The translations under genes and the position numbers were made by a program. This document shows, in pieces, positions 1 to 12,750 of a stretch of DNA of 64,000 nt. The notes under the pieces are model-generated. The model was given only the letters and a program-made list of their open reading frames with translations, did no database searches and was not told the DNA's origin. This DNA is from Guadua angustifolia. Taxonomy: Eukaryota > Streptophyta > Magnoliopsida > Poales > Poaceae. The first letter of the stretch is position 1. Each line of letters starts with the position of its first letter. Location of the stretch: NCBI GenBank assembly GCA_036346375.1, contig CM070515.1, positions 15,274,423-15,338,422 on the forward strand. Reading direction: 5' to 3'.

Positions 1-1093
1 ACAACACCTTTTTTATTTTCCCACTTTCTTACCCCTTTCATAGGTTCTCTCATTGTAACAAGTGGCAGCATCTCCATCTATTCTCTCTCAAAGGCCCTTT
101 TCTTGAGATAGGTGGCAGCACCTACCTCCTTCCTCCACTTTCCATCCCCTCAAAGGCTCTCTCGTCATGACATGTAGCACCATCCCCTTCATCTTCCTTT
201 CCTCTCTCTTTCTTTTCCCCTCAAACCCAAAATAGCTTTTGTATTTCAAATTTCCCCCCAAGTTCTTTCGAACAAGTTTATTTTAACCACTTTTGAAAGT
301 TTTTAATCAAAAGTTTTCAAACCGAAAGTTTATTGAATAAAAACTTTTCGAACCAAATGTTTTTGAATTAAAAGTTTTTAGAGTTTAAACTTTCTGATTT
401 GAATTTTTTCAAGTTGAAACTTTCTAATTTTCAAACTGAAACTTTTTGATTTAAATCTTTTCATGTTGAATTTTAAATATAAACTTTTTGAACAAAAAGT
501 TTTTTAAGTTGAAACTTTTTGAACCGAATTTTTTTGAATTGAAAGTTTTCAGAGTTGAGAGTTTTTATTTGAAACTTTTCAAGCTGAACCTTTCTGATTT
601 GAAATTTTTTAATTTAATTTTTTTGAGCTGAAAATTTTTAGTTGAATTTTTTCGAGTTGAAACTTCCTATTTAAAATTTTGAAAGTTCAAGTTTTGTAAT
701 TTAAAATTTTTGTGTAATAGACGAAGGAAGGGGGTTGGGGAAGTGAGTCGGGAAGAGGAAAGGAGGAAAGATGCAAGTATGCAGAGAAGATGACATATGG
801 TATCTTACAAAGATGCCCTTAAATTTATTAATTACCCTCAAACTAGTCATACCAAAAACAAATTTTCATTAATACGTTGTTTGGTTTAGATAAACACCCA
901 AATGCATTTTTAGTGATCCGATAAAGTTCAAATGCGAAACTTCTAGACATTGGATCAAACCTCCTTGCCACATCTGTAAACCATTCTATTTCTCTACATC
1001 AAACACACTCTCTCCTTGACCAGAGACAATATTTTTTTACTTCCCTGTTCCATTTTCCTCCTCTCTCCATGCCTCACCACCAATGCTGGGCAC
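1..1093. repeat. AT-rich degenerate repeat tract and gene-free flank
   Basis: From about 250 to 715 the sequence is a loose array of short A/T-rich units built around GAAACTTT and its complement AAAGTTT, spaced roughly 20-30 bases apart with many changes. The part before 250 is C/T-rich and contains a repeated AGGTGGCAGCA-like phrase near 60 and 110. No supported gene was seen. The array looks like an old, diverged minisatellite. Confidence 0.45.
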
Positions 1094-2141
1094 CACTACT
1101 AGACAACCGTATATCATAGACGGATCGAAGTGTCAATGATGATAATAGATCATCACAGACAGTTTTTGAACCGTTAGTGAAAATTAATATAAAAAATGGT
1201 TCAATCCTACAACCGTCTGTGATGAGGGCTAATCATAGACGATTCTAGTCTAAAACCGTCTGTGATGTGGGATCATCACAGGCGATTCTAGGCTCGAACC
1301 ATCTGTGATGATCCCACATCACAGACGGTTCTAGACTAGAACCATCTGTGATATGCCCTTGTTACACTAGATGACATGCCTTCTGAAACAAAAATATTAT
1401 ATAAAAATATAGAATAATATGCCTTATTATTCAAGATATTATCTAAAGTTGTATAATGTAATGAAACAACTATATTACGATGTAATGAATAGAATACAAT
1501 AAAGGATTTTAGTCAACACACTTCAATATATGTGAAAAGCAGACTCGAATAGAAAGTGTCCAATTTTACTATGACTTGGATAGCTGAAATTTAGATACTT
1601 AGCTAAATTTCGGCTAAGAATGGGACCCTAGATGTTTCAGTGACATGTGCATGGATGACCCAAATATTACGCCATCTAATAAAGGGGAAGAGGAAGATGC
1701 AATCGGTCGACGTGAGGAGGAGGAGGAAGGAGAGCAGCGTTGCGACGACCAGGACACCAAGCAGCTACCAATGGGGGGACGTCGTGGGGTGGGGGCATCA
1801 GGGGGACGCCCGGGGGAGAGACGGCGCGTGTGGGGCTAGGCTAGGGTTTGGGTCTGGGGAAAGACGACGCAAGCGAGTAAATATATATTGAGATCCAAAT
1901 CACAGACGGTTTTTAGCTAAAATCGTCTGCGATGTGGCCCTCATCACAGACGATTTTAGCTAAAAACCATCTGTTCCCCTCATCACAGATGGTTTTAGCA
2001 AAAACAACCATCTGCGATACACCCGAAACTCATCACTTACTATTTTTGCAAAAAAAAACATCCGTGATGACACTTCATCACAGACGGTTTTTGTAAACCG
2101 TCAGTGATAAGGAGCCTAATATAAGTCCTTTTGTAGTAGTA
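1094..2141. mobile_element. Non-autonomous CACTA transposon
   Basis: The left end begins CACTACTAGA and the right end is TTTTGTAGTAGT plus A, so the terminal G is changed. A 3-bp direct repeat CAC flanks both ends (1091-1093 and 2142-2144), as expected for CACTA (En/Spm) elements. Both subterminal regions carry many copies, in both orientations, of a CATCACAGACGG motif, presumably the transposase-binding repeat. The 1048-bp length and the absence of any transposase-like frame mean it depends on an element elsewhere. The centre (about 1680-1880) is GC-richer and may be captured host DNA, but I recognise nothing in it. Confidence 0.85.
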
Positions 2142-2898
2142 CACATCAATCAACCTCCCTGATTACTAATCTTCCCTTTCTCCTTTTTATTGTGTCCAGA
2201 CGGCAAATGTGAAATTTTGGTGCGCAAGGAGGTGCCAAAAAAAACAATACACTGTGTGGATCCTAAGGGGTGTTTCCTAAAGAATTATCACTCATCCAAT
2301 CAGAACCTAAAGCGGAGAACTAGCGACACATTGAGATAAGTATACAAGAAACTAGTTTGGTTAAAAACCACTTATACTCATTTTTCACATAACGTGAAAA
2401 TTTCAGGTTTTTACAGAAAATGAGTTTCCTTACACGCAGGTTTGATAGATCAGCCAAGCAACGTTTTCCTAAAATCGAGCTAAAATCGGTCTTAGTAGAT
2501 CTGGTTTTCACGATACGCCATATCCAAACAAACCCTTAAATTGTTTTTCCTCTTTTTCTTTTGCTAGTTTAGTGCTGCTAGCTACTTGTAATAAAATGAA
2601 ATTTTTGAGGATTTTGCAATTTAGAGGTTGGATTTTAAGGAATTAATGGTAGACCTAGCTACTTCCAATTATGTAGTCCTATTAGATCAAGTCTTGCTTG
2701 GAGCAAAGGATTTTTTTTTGGAGTATTGGACGAATTGCATTGTTTCCCATGAAATTCGTGTGGAATTTATGTGTTCCAAATGGACTATCAAGTTATATAT
2801 AACAAAAAAAAATATGATCTTGTGTTATATGTAGTTGGCAATGCTAATATGATTTTTATGGTTTTAATTTTGACATGACAATTATGCATAGTTTGATA
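2142..2898. other. Gene-free AT-rich stretch
   Basis: No supported coding region. Short open frames at 2320-2834 have no recognisable domain and no splice context. Nothing else was seen. Confidence 0.4.
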
Positions 2899-3150
2899 CT
2901 CCAACCGTTCTTTTTTTAATTGTTGCTTTGGATATCAGCATGGTCTCCCATACATAGATTTAGACACTAATTTTTCTAATTATATGAGTATAATTTAAAA
3001 TATAATGATATAAAAGTACTTATGATGTGAAATCTACTAGTATTATTTACGTATGACAAATCTAAACAGTTTTGTGTATATAAGTGGTCGAAAATTTTAA
3101 AGTTTAATTGCACATATTTTAAAATCACATCTATTTGAGAACGGATGGAG
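2899..3150. mobile_element. Stowaway-like MITE (Tc1/mariner)
   Basis: The left end CTCCAACCGTTC and right end GAACGGATGGAG are inverted repeats with one mismatch. They are flanked by TA on both sides (2897-2898 and 3151-3152), the Stowaway target duplication. The interior is AT-rich and non-coding. The 252-bp length is typical. Confidence 0.8.
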
Positions 3151-3447
3151 TACTAACAAAGATCAGAACATAATAGCATGTTTCCTACAATTGTAAATAG
3201 CACGTTTCCTACAATTGTACTCCATACATTATACATGCGTAGTTTCTTTACAAGAATATTACAGTTTCATGTGATATGGAAATACATTTGATAATAAATC
3301 TACTAATATCATTTTCATGTGAAAAGTCTACCAGCATCGGTGTTTCAAGTTTTGAAAGTTTGACTCCACGTATCAGAAAACCACATCTATTTGAGAATAC
3401 AGAGATTACTACTTACAAAGTTAAATGGCATGTTTCCCACCATTTTA

Positions 3448-3830
3448 AGCCCTGTTTGGAAGCATAATTTTTTAAAACTATGGTTTTGATATACTATGGT
3501 TTGTAATTGTTTTGTCATGAATACCATGGTTTTACCAAACCCCTTTGAAACCATGGTATTTCTTGGAACTACCAACTGTTTGAATGCAACATCACAAACC
3601 ATGGTATTTGAGTGAAAATAGGCAAGAAGCTAGTCAAAACCATGAAAACTTTGGGATGGAGTGGAGTTTCAAATACTCCAAAAATACTATAGTATCTACT
3701 AAACCATAGTTTTTAATACAGAGTTATTGACATGGTAACCAAACACCTTATGGTATAAAATACCTTGGTATTCTTAGAAACCATGGTATCATCTAGAAAC
3801 TATGAAAATACACTGCTTCCAAACAAGGCC
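3448..3830. mobile_element. Tourist-like MITE (PIF/Harbinger)
   Basis: The left end AGCCCTGTTTGGAAGCA and right end TGCTTCCAAACAAGGCC are inverted repeats with two differences, flanked by TTA on both sides (3445-3447 and 3831-3833). The interior repeats ACCATGGTATT-like phrases in both orientations and could fold on itself. No coding capacity. The flanking sequence on both sides resembles a diverged copy at about 3180-3270 (the phrase TAGTTTCTTTACAAGAA recurs), so the MITE sits in an older local duplication. Confidence 0.85.
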
Positions 3831-4848
3831 TTACTCCATACTTGATACATGAGTAGTTTCTTTACAAGAATGTTACACTTGCACCAACCGGAGTGAGTAA
3901 TAATGGAGCCCTTTTGGCGTGACTCTGAAAAGAGAAGTGCTCCGTTTCTTCTGGTGATTAAAATAGAACAGACAGCGTTGTTGATCCACTAATCCTGTGA
4001 GTTGGATTGTGTAAAAAATTGTTATTATTGTTTATGTTTGCATTGTTGCTTGATTAATTATGCAGAAAACGGAGCATTGGGCGTGGAGCTCAAAGAGGGA
4101 AAGGCGGGTTTCCACGTGTGGAAGGCAACATCGAATAGATCCACTAAAGAAAAAACTAATCAATCATATGGTGCAATGGATAGGAAGAGGGAGAGGAATT
4201 TGGATGTGATCAGCGCGGGCTAATTTAGGAGCTAAGTGTTGCGGTTGCACATGACAAAAGTATGATAATTTGATAGGATGCGCCGTACACGAATTTCGCT
4301 CGATGTGCGGTTCATAATTTGTCTGGATCTTAATTCGTCCGTTTGCAAAGAATCTAAAATCCATACAATTCTGAACCAAATTTCAGTGTATGAATAATGA
4401 TTAATAAGCACGGAAAGTCTGAGTATGAGCTTGAAAACTCTGAGCTAGATTGTCACTATCTGACGCCATAATCATATTTTAAGTTGCTATCAGCAATAGT
4501 CATTAATATGATAAGTTGCACCATACGAATTGATATTCTATTGTTAACTAAACTACTCATGGTGTTCACTTGCAGCATGCCTACGTGGATTTTGCTTGTT
4601 CTTCGCTTGTCTACTTGCTAAGCAGCTAGATACTAAGATGTCCAGCCGGGTATCGCAAAGAAGTGTATCGATGGTAACTACCAAGAGCATAAGTTCGTGT
4701 CATTAGCGATAATTCCAACCTGTTCATTTCTTGCGGTTTTGTTTTCCCAGTGACGAAACTAATGATATTGTCTTTAAAAGGAAATTAAATTCATCTCCTT
4801 TGCAGGTTATTTTTGCTACTTCCCACTGACTACGTACATGGGCTGTGC

Positions 4849-5097
4849 TAAAGAGGCCGGAATGTCGAACTATTATGGTGGAGGCTACGCAGCGGTTGGT
4901 GCAAGTGGCCAAGGACTTCTTTTCCCAGGCGCATGGGTGGCGGTCTAGTCTTAGAATTGCTAGTCACTAGAGTGTGTGTTATTCTTTGTTTATGGACTGT
5001 GTGCTTCTTGTTAAGCAGAGGTCGGGAGAAGTTTTTCAAGGACTTGTATCTCCTCGATGTAATGTTTTTGAAATTAATAAAGCTTCTTTCATCTAAA
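4849..5097 (+). mobile_element. 5'-truncated LINE, 3' end only
   Basis: The segment ends in the typical grass LINE 3' untranslated region: a TGTGCTTCTTGTTAAGC phrase, GATGTAATG, then GAAATTAATAAAGC and a short A-run. Just upstream one frame reads a plausible last stretch of reverse-transcriptase ORF2, with residues QRLVQVAKDFFSQAHGWRSS before a stop at about 4970. The same 3' end occurs in inverted orientation at 14934-15060. No target duplication was found, so the 5' boundary is approximate. Confidence 0.65.
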
Positions 5098-5099
5098 AA

Positions 5100-6700
5100 A
5101 CTTAACCATATAGTGACATACGGCTGCATAACTTTTCAAGATTTTACAAGTATTTTGATTTTGAGTACAAGTTCGAGTATCAAGCATTTCTGACCTAGTA
5201 CGAACTGAAAACAAGAAATTATACAAGTCAGATAGTATCAGGCAACCGGCAAATGTGCTCATAAATAGTGCTGTCTTGTCAAAAGTGCAGAGCTTAAAGA
5301 ACACCCTAAAATACTAACCCTGTTTCAGATCAAGTGAGCAACTGCAGCAACCCAGAAGGAGCACATATACATAGTTAAGTCGAACAACAGCTGCAGAGCC
5401 TGCAAGTACAATTGTAAACAAAAAATCAAGTGTCAGTTCACTATCCTCAATAATACGCACAGCTAGTACTGTAACCTTTCCTTCTGATAAATCGCCAGTG
5501 TAGGCTCCATTGTTTAAGTTCAAGCATGGTTTGCTTCACTGTTCGAATCTCTGCTACTTTTTTTCAGTTATGAATTGAGCTGCTTGATCCCCCCGATGAG
5601 CCGCATGTGATGAGAATCATATGGTTGGAGACCTGGAGCTGGAATCATTCTTTGGTGACACCTAATCACAGTGTAGAATGAGAGATAGGGCTTGTATTAT
5701 ATTACCACTTGCCTAATTTTAGTTGCTGTGTCTGCTACTAGTACTCATGATTTAGTGTGGTTGCAAGTTGCTACAGCTAGATTATATGGCTGCAATTTGT
5801 GGCCTTCGAAGAGGTAATTGAGCTTGCTCTTGTTGAGAGGTGCTTCCATACTTTTCTTTTTTACGGTTATATAAATATTAAAGCATGAATAAAAGATAGA
5901 TAGTGATTACTTACCCCTTCGCTTGCTTCAAGATTTGTGTAACTTGTATTAGAAGGGAAAACATTGAAGCACTGCTTGCTCTTCTTTCTTTAATTCTGTT
6001 TCTGGCGATGCACAAAATATATCAATGTATGTCCTCTGAACAACTCTGATAGGATCAGCTTCAGTGGAGCAGAGACTTTTGTTCCATTTTGATGGGAGGT
6101 CTAATTGTTTAGGAGAATCATCAATTCGAACGAGGATGATAGACTTTGTATTGTGCGTTGTTGTCTTCTCTAGGAAATGATGGCCCTATCATTTTGCTGG
6201 ATTCCTGCCTGAATTTGTGTGGCCTTATCCGTGGTATTTCTTAAGCTTATATAGATTTGAATGGAGCCAATAGGCATGATGTTTAGTGAAAGAAAAAAAG
6301 TAGTATTACTACTACATATGAAAAAGAATGAGTTGGCAAGACAAGAAACTGACGAAAAAACACTTGGTTTAAAAGGTAGGGTAAAGGGATCGCTTGGAAG
6401 AATGCAATTGATCATTCAGCAAACTCTTAACCAGCGCAACCACCTAATATAGTTATATGCCATCTAATAAATTTCTGCAAACCATACTTGAACCTCTTCT
6501 GTGAAGTTTAAAACTACTATTTGGGTAGTTAGGAGAGTTAGAACGGTGGTATTCGAAGAAATGAAGAGAAATTATGTCAGAGCTGACCTACCTAATAATT
6601 CTCACACGGAGCGGAAACAAGGAATTGACTTTTTTTTTAAAAAACACACACACACACACTAGACATTGAAGCTTATCATTGGACTGTGTCATAAAGTTCT
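5100..6700. other. Stretch without a supported gene
   Basis: The minus-strand frame 5314-5523 encodes 69 mostly hydrophobic residues and has a possible splice acceptor upstream, but I do not recognise it and no matching exon was found. The rest is AT-rich, with no transposon termini that I could define. Confidence 0.35.
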
Positions 6701-6710
6701 TGGCTACCGA

Positions 6711-6979
6711 ACTATTACATGACGCAAAAGAAAAGAAATATAAGTCATTTTGGATATCGATACAATCTCTAAAGTGATATTTTGATCATAAAGTTCTATA
6801 AAAGTATGCAGTTTTAAATAAAAATAATTATATCTTATGAAAGTATGTTTCATCATGGATCTAGTAATACCAATTTCATGAAGTCAATCTTGGTGATTTT
6901 TTTATTTGATAGTCAATTCTAAAAATATTTGACTGGAGCAGATTCTAAGATGACTTATATTTGAAATGGGATATAGTAC
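6711..6979. mobile_element. Degenerate Stowaway-like MITE
   Basis: The right side, read on the minus strand, is CCCATTTCAAATATAAGTCA, matching the inner Stowaway terminus. The left side has the complementary arrangement AAATATAAGTCATTTTGGA. The outermost bases are eroded and no TA duplication is clear. Confidence 0.55.
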
Positions 6980-7011
6980 GTTGACATTTGGGTATTACAT
7001 GCAGACAATTA

Positions 7012-7255
7012 ACATACCCCTTCCATCCTAGAATCCATGCAGTCATACATTCAAAAGTTTGACCATCAATATATTTAGAACTATCTTGATTAGCTATATG
7101 AAAATTATATTATTAGATTTATCGTTAAAAATACTTTCATAATATTATTAGTATATCTTAGTGTAAAGATATAAAAATTAATGGACAAAATCACATGTCA
7201 GAGACTGTGAAAAAATCCAAAGCATCAAATAAAAAATAACGGATACTTAACCCAC
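7012..7255. mobile_element. Possible Stowaway-type MITE remnant
   Basis: It begins with CCCCTTCCATCCTAGAATCC, close to the Stowaway terminus, and contains the phrase AAAAGTTTGACCATCAATAT, common in these MITEs. The right end ATAACGGATACTTA is eroded. Similar interiors occur at 45330-45560 and 49915-50140. Confidence 0.45.
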
Positions 7256-9440
7256 CCAGAAAAGTTTTACTAAAATGCTGTATTGACAGCTGAACAAGGG
7301 TTCAGTATAAGCTTGTTTGGTTTGGCATACCAAAGCTATTGTAGAACCATCTGGGAATGAAACAACTCCAGTTATTATCAAAGCAAATAAGGTCATTAAC
7401 ATAATTTAATAACAAACATAATTGAATTAATCAACAAAGATTAATTACACACTTTATCCATTACAAATATCGTGCCAATATATTAATTGCAATACACAAC
7501 AATATTCAATTACATCCTAAAAATAAAAATTACAAGATTGTTTAAATTCCTAAAATCTAAGCTTCACTTGATCTTCGGATTTAATCATTGAAAATGTTAG
7601 TCATACATGCATACATTTAATCACTGAAAATGTTAATCATATATGCATATTAGAACCAAGAGGCAAGAAATTAAGTTGGTAAAAGATTAAAAAGAGAAAG
7701 AAAATAATTGTTGTCCGACCCTTTTTGGCATAGGTGTCGCTCATTGAGATACCGGTATGTTCAGGGCTAGACAACACCTCTCGCTATATTAGGTTTCATC
7801 ATCTGGCATTAAACCAAAGCAAGAAGGAACAAAGGAGGCTACCAAGATCACAAACCATCAGGAGCCCAAGCCCCAGAAGCAAGAGGAGGCCCCTATGATT
7901 TCAAGCCATTAGGATTACAAGCCAGGAGCAAGAGGAGACCACCAAGAGCCAAGAGACCAAAAGATAGAAGCTAGGAGGAGGCCAAGAACAAGATCATCAC
8001 CAGCTTCCTCGCCATCTACAACATTGTATTTTTGAATCCCCAATCCATCTCCACAATCATAGGTAACCTATTATCCATGCCAGTAGCACCAACATAGGAG
8101 GACACAACCAGAAACCAGAATAAGTCAATAGATGTATTGGTGGTTTCAGCGAGTGCATGCGCTAGAGGTTGCGTATGGGATATCGTCGGGTGTCATCACG
8201 GCACCTCCATCAATAGCAAACCCCACCCATATTCATCATTAACCATATAGCCAACCATGTGTACACAATCATATATAAATTGCATAGCAAAAATTATAAG
8301 AATTGGTAAGTAAAGGGAAAAAGAAAGACAACCAGGGGGTAGAAAAAGAGGGGGAAGGTCCGGGCAAGCCCGAGATAGGGGCGGCGCAACCCAGGAGTTA
8401 ATCTGGTGAGGGCGGAGCCCAAGTAGCGTGTGCTCATGTGGCGAAAGGAGGCCCGGGGCGGGGACATGCCCAGTGGGGAACCAAACAGGCCAAAGGTCAG
8501 GCAAAGCAAGTCGCGCTAGTCGCAGGGAGGCGGCAACGGGGCTGGCCGTGGGACCAATGCAGGCGGAACTCAGGGGCACTTGGGGGGAGGAGGCCGGTGC
8601 AGTGGTGGCCTGGAGCCGAGGCAGTGGCGGCCTAGGGGGAGGCCGAGCGAGGACACCGACTGAGAAGGTGGCTCGGCGTGGCTGGAGGCAAGGCGACGCC
8701 GATGAGGGAGGTCATCGGCAGAGTAGAGGAGTAGGACTGGGGACGAGGATTGAGAAGAAAAGAGAGAGAGGCTGAGGAATGAGAGGAATGGACAAGGACA
8801 AGTGGGGAGGAAAGAGAGAAGAAAAGGGGGAAAGAGTAGAAAAAGAAAAGAAAAGTGATATATTTATAAGACTTGCAGTAAAAATTGAAAATATAGAAAG
8901 AAGATAAATGCCAGCTATTTTTTAAATAAAGAAGCACATAAAACTAGAAACTGCCCTAATAATTTAAAATAGAAAATAACACCCTTACTAAAATAAAATC
9001 ACAACCCAAAATTTTCATAAACCGTGTAGATTAAAATATGACAAAGCTAAAATACTTCCAAATCCAAAATGCGCTAAGTCATGATGCAACAAATTAATCT
9101 GTCCTGAATTAAAATTTGCAGTCTATCTATATTAATTTAAATCAAGTCAAGAATGGGTTCGACACAGTAAAATATGTAAAAATCTATTAGCCCTTAAAAC
9201 ATGTCATCTTTGTAACTTTAGGAATTAAATTAAATCCGACAGAGATCACTTCCAAAACCCGTGTGAGGACGCCTATTTTTACTCTAATTCAGGCAAGTTT
9301 CTGTTATCATATAATTCCTAATCAAATGTATTTGGTTATACGTGTTATCATCGATGTATTTGAATAGTTCTTTTGAAGAAAACCCTAATTCAAATGTAGT
9401 TGGAAATTAGAATTGATGATGAAAAGGTGATGTATACGTG
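7256..9440. other. Gene-free stretch with a GC-rich block
   Basis: A purine-rich tract (about 7810-8010) repeats AAGAGGAGGCC-like phrases. From about 8330 to 8780 the base composition jumps to G-rich, while both sides are AT-rich. The sharp edges suggest an inserted fragment of GC-rich genic or promoter DNA. Open frames on both strands here follow from the composition and show no domain. Confidence 0.35.
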
Positions 9441-9445
9441 TATAT

Positions 9446-9985
9446 ATAGGGAGTACCGCCAATGTGCATTAAAGTTGTGGTACTGTTAGAATTAGAAGTG
9501 CCGCCGATGTGCATTGAAGTTGGAGAATAGTTAGAATTCAATGTATCGCCGATGTCTATTGAAGTTAGGATATAGTTGATATTAGAAGTACCGCCAATGT
9601 GCATTGAAGTTGAGGTACCGTTAGAATTAGAAGTTCCGCTAATGCGCATTGAAGTCAGGGAACAATTAGAATTTGATATATCATCAATGTGCAGTGAAGT
9701 CGAGATACAATTGATATTAGGAGTATCACCGAAGTGCATTAAAGTCGGGGTACCATTAGAATTAGAAGTTCCGCTAATGTGCATTAAAGTCGGAGAACAA
9801 TTGAAATTTGATGTATTGTCGATATGCATTGAAGTAGGGATGCAGATGATATTAGAAGTACCACTGATGTATATTGAAGTCGGAGTACTGCTAGAATTAG
9901 AAGTCCCGTTGATGTGTATTAAAGTTGAGGTACAGTCGGTATTAGGAGTTTCATAGATATGTAATGAAGTCAAGGAATAGTTGAT
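9446..9985 (-). repeat. Array of twelve 45-bp repeats with open antisense frame
   Basis: The core phrase ATGTGCATTGAAG recurs at exact 45-bp spacing (about 9462, 9507, 9552, 9597, 9642, 9687, 9732, 9777, 9822, 9867, 9912 and 9957). Units differ by many substitutions, yet no unit has gained or lost a base. On the minus strand a frame from 9973 to 9407 (188 codons) crosses the whole array without a stop. It reads as 15-residue repeats near T-S-M-H-I-G-G-T-S-N-S-N-x-T-P. The plus strand has stops in several units. I know no protein family with this repeat and see no splice sites or promoter, so coding is an inference from the frame alone. Confidence 0.6.
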
Positions 9986-11824
9986 AGAAGATTAGTAGTA
10001 AGGAGTGCTAGTAACATGTTTGACAATTAAAAACTCGACACATAGGATTTTTCTAATAAAAACCTATATTTTGAAAAAGGATCGAGGAAGGATTCAAAAG
10101 ATTGTTTTGGAGAAAACTCATATAATGTATTTTGTTATTAATACTTGTTGAGTACTTTTGTATTCACTATTGCTTAACTCACCCTTTTGCTTAGAAAATT
10201 GTTCGGTGGTCAAACTGCAGGTTTGAACATAGATCCCAAGGGTGCCTATGAGGCAGGGGGTGAGGGTCATTTGTAGAATCAGATATACAAGGATGTAGGT
10301 CACTAGGAGGGTTAGGATGTTGGGTAGATCGTACACCAACTTTTGTTGGATCTAGGGTGATTAGTGCTTTTGTATGATATTTTTTGCACTTGGATCGTAT
10401 GTATAATTAGTATATTGAATTTATAGCCCTGTGTAGCAATGAAATGTAATAAATTTCTATTTTAATTTCTAATTATTATTCTACTGCAATACTCTTAATA
10501 CATTGTATTAACAAATAAAATGTCGGTTACGCTCGACATTTTGATTAGCTAATATGCTGATATTTATAGAATTATCTCAGAGTAATAACGATAATTATAT
10601 GGGTTGCCATATGGAATAACTCGTTCCAGGTTCAGGTCCAATCATGCCTCAATTTCTGATGCTTCTTAAAATACCCCAATTTCTGTGCTTGTACCGCGTA
10701 GAACATTTAGGGCCCGTTTGGCAGCGTGAATCCGTTCCGATTCTGGTGAGAATCAGTTGAAACGGTGCCAAAGGGGCTACGGCGAAACGCTCTGGACTTG
10801 AATCGTTTCTCGGTTTGTGCCTGGCCGCAAGAAACGGCGAAAAGGTGGTTTCGCACAGATTCTCCTCGCACGAGCCCATTGTATTTGCCAGAAATTACAA
10901 GACTTGCCATTGGCATTATCCTCTCCCAAGTGGCCAAGTCCCACACGTTTCTCTCCCAAGCGCACGCACAGAAGCCGCCGCCAGCGCCTCCCTCGCCTCC
11001 CTCGCCTCCAACTCCCAGGTTGCCTCCAGCACCTCCAGCGCCCAGGCCTCCAGCGCCCAGGTCTTCCCCATCAGCACCTCCCTCGCCTCCAGGTAGCGCC
11101 CAGGTCGCCTCCAGCGCCCAGATCCTCCAGCGCCCAGATCCCAGGTCTTCCCCATCAGCGCCCAGGCCTCCAACGCCAGCTGCGGCTCCTGTAGCTCCCC
11201 CGACCGTCAGCTGATACTGCTGCGCCAGCGCCCGGCCTTCCCCATCACAAGTGCTAGGAAGGTATTGATTTCCCTTTTTTGCTTACGTGCCTGAACTGTT
11301 GAAGTTCGCTAGCAGGGAAATCAGAAAATGCTTCAAGGATTTCTTTTGGGATGGTAGCTTGTCCGTCAAATTGTTTGTTGTTCTTTGTTATTTCGTTGTC
11401 GCATCTATTTTGTGGCGCCAAAAAACTCTCCAGAAAGAGTATGGTTGGTGATGATGCATGTGGTTGGTGATGATGCAGAAAGCTGTGGGTTGCAATTGAA
11501 GAGTATGGTTGGTGATGATGCATGTGGTTAGGTCTGCTCTTTTCTTTAAGTGTTATAGCCTTGGATGGTGATCAAAGCATTTCCTGTTGTAGCCTTGGAT
11601 GGTGATCAAAGCAGTCTGCTAGAACAAATATGCAGGTTCTTGTAGCTTCAGAAATGAAATAGTTTGTCGAGGAGAAGCGAGCTATGCGGTTCAAACATCT
11701 TCTGCTGCTTTCAATTATTAGAAACATCGAGGATAAGGTTTTATCTTGTCGTCTGTTTTCAATTAATGGAATGTTGAGAATTTGTTGATGTTGTACTAAA
11801 ATGGTCTGTGTCGTGTATGTGTAG

Positions 11825-12750
11825 ATGGCTGATGCGGCTGATTGGAATGACGAGCACACTAGGATTGTTTGCAATTTGTTTGCTGAGCAAGTGAGGTGTG
11901 GAAATCGTTCAAATACACATTTGAACAATGTAGGATATAAAATGTGATTAAAAAGTTTCATGATGAAACTGGTATACTATATGTTAGAGGCCAATTTAAG
12001 AACAAATGGGCTAAGTTGAAGGCAGAGTTTACCTGTTGGCAAACACTCATGAAAGAAACAGGTTTAGGTTGGAACAACACAAAGGGGACAGTTGAGATGC
12101 CTGAAACATGGTGGAAGCTCACTAGAAAGGTAAGGTTGACATCTGCAAATATTTTTTTTCATACTTTATCGATTGCAAACTTCTCATACATGAATGCACT
12201 TTAATGTAAAATTCGAGGATGTGGCAAGTTCAAAGAGAGGGCCTTCAAAATGAGGCGAAATTAAAGGTTATGTTTGAGGACCTTGAAACACGGTGATGAC
12301 CATTTTGTGCTTTCGGGTGTGATACGAAAGTCCACAAGATGGGGCAAATGGTGGTGAGGAGGAGGCCAACTCAGATGATGATAGCGAGCAGAAGAAGTAA
12401 TACCAGCCAAAAGAGGTCGTAGTGGTGATAAAGAGAGAGGGAAAAGGCCAAAAACAAGTGGAGGAGTGTGGATACAAGATCAAATTAGTAAAGTAATATC
12501 CTTAAATGAGAGGTCCACAGCTTCTGTTGAGTCGATGGCACGAAGGGAGGATAATTCAGGGTGCTCCATCAAGGATGTAATGACCATTGTGAAGGAGTGT
12601 GGTGCCATGCCCGGTACCAAACAACACTTTATTGCTACTGAGCTATTCACTAAGAGAGCAGAAAGAGAGATGTTTATGACTATGGACACTCCAGAAGACC
12701 GGTTTGCCTGGCTAACAATGAAGCACTTTGTCAAATATGGTCCTGCATAA
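11825..12750 (+). pseudogene. PIF/Harbinger ORF1, Myb/SANT-like DNA-binding protein, frameshifted
   Basis: This is the second protein of plant PIF/Harbinger elements, a trihelix or Myb/SANT-like protein thought to bind the element ends and help the transposase. The reading begins MADAADWNDEHTRIVCNLF at 11825. It continues in a shifted frame from about 11941 with KKFHDETG, KNKWAKLKAEF and PETWWKLTRK, the tryptophan-spaced SANT pattern. A donor GTAAGG follows at 12130. The second exon ends at 12750 with TMKHFVKYGPA. Three one-base losses are needed to explain the frame changes: in an A-run at about 11938-11943, a G-run at about 12237-12241, and a G at about 12396. As written, no full protein can be made. 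The family call is from the motif pattern and the position before a Harbinger transposase. Confidence 0.8.

Noticed and set aside
5314..5523. 69-residue hydrophobic minus-strand frame with a possible acceptor
   Set aside because: There is no second exon, no recognised family and no promoter, so it is too short to support as a gene.
8196..8937. Overlapping open frames of 65-127 codons on both strands
   Set aside because: They lie in a G-rich block, are open on both strands at once, and show no domain or splice context, so base composition explains them.
9576..9956. Plus-strand 126-codon repeat frame
   Set aside because: Units to the left contain in-frame stops. It mirrors the fully open minus-strand frame over the same 45-bp repeats.
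10765..11214. Proline-rich frames in the PIF/Harbinger leader
   Set aside because: The CCTCC/GCGCCC repeats open several frames on both strands. Position and composition fit an untranslated leader.
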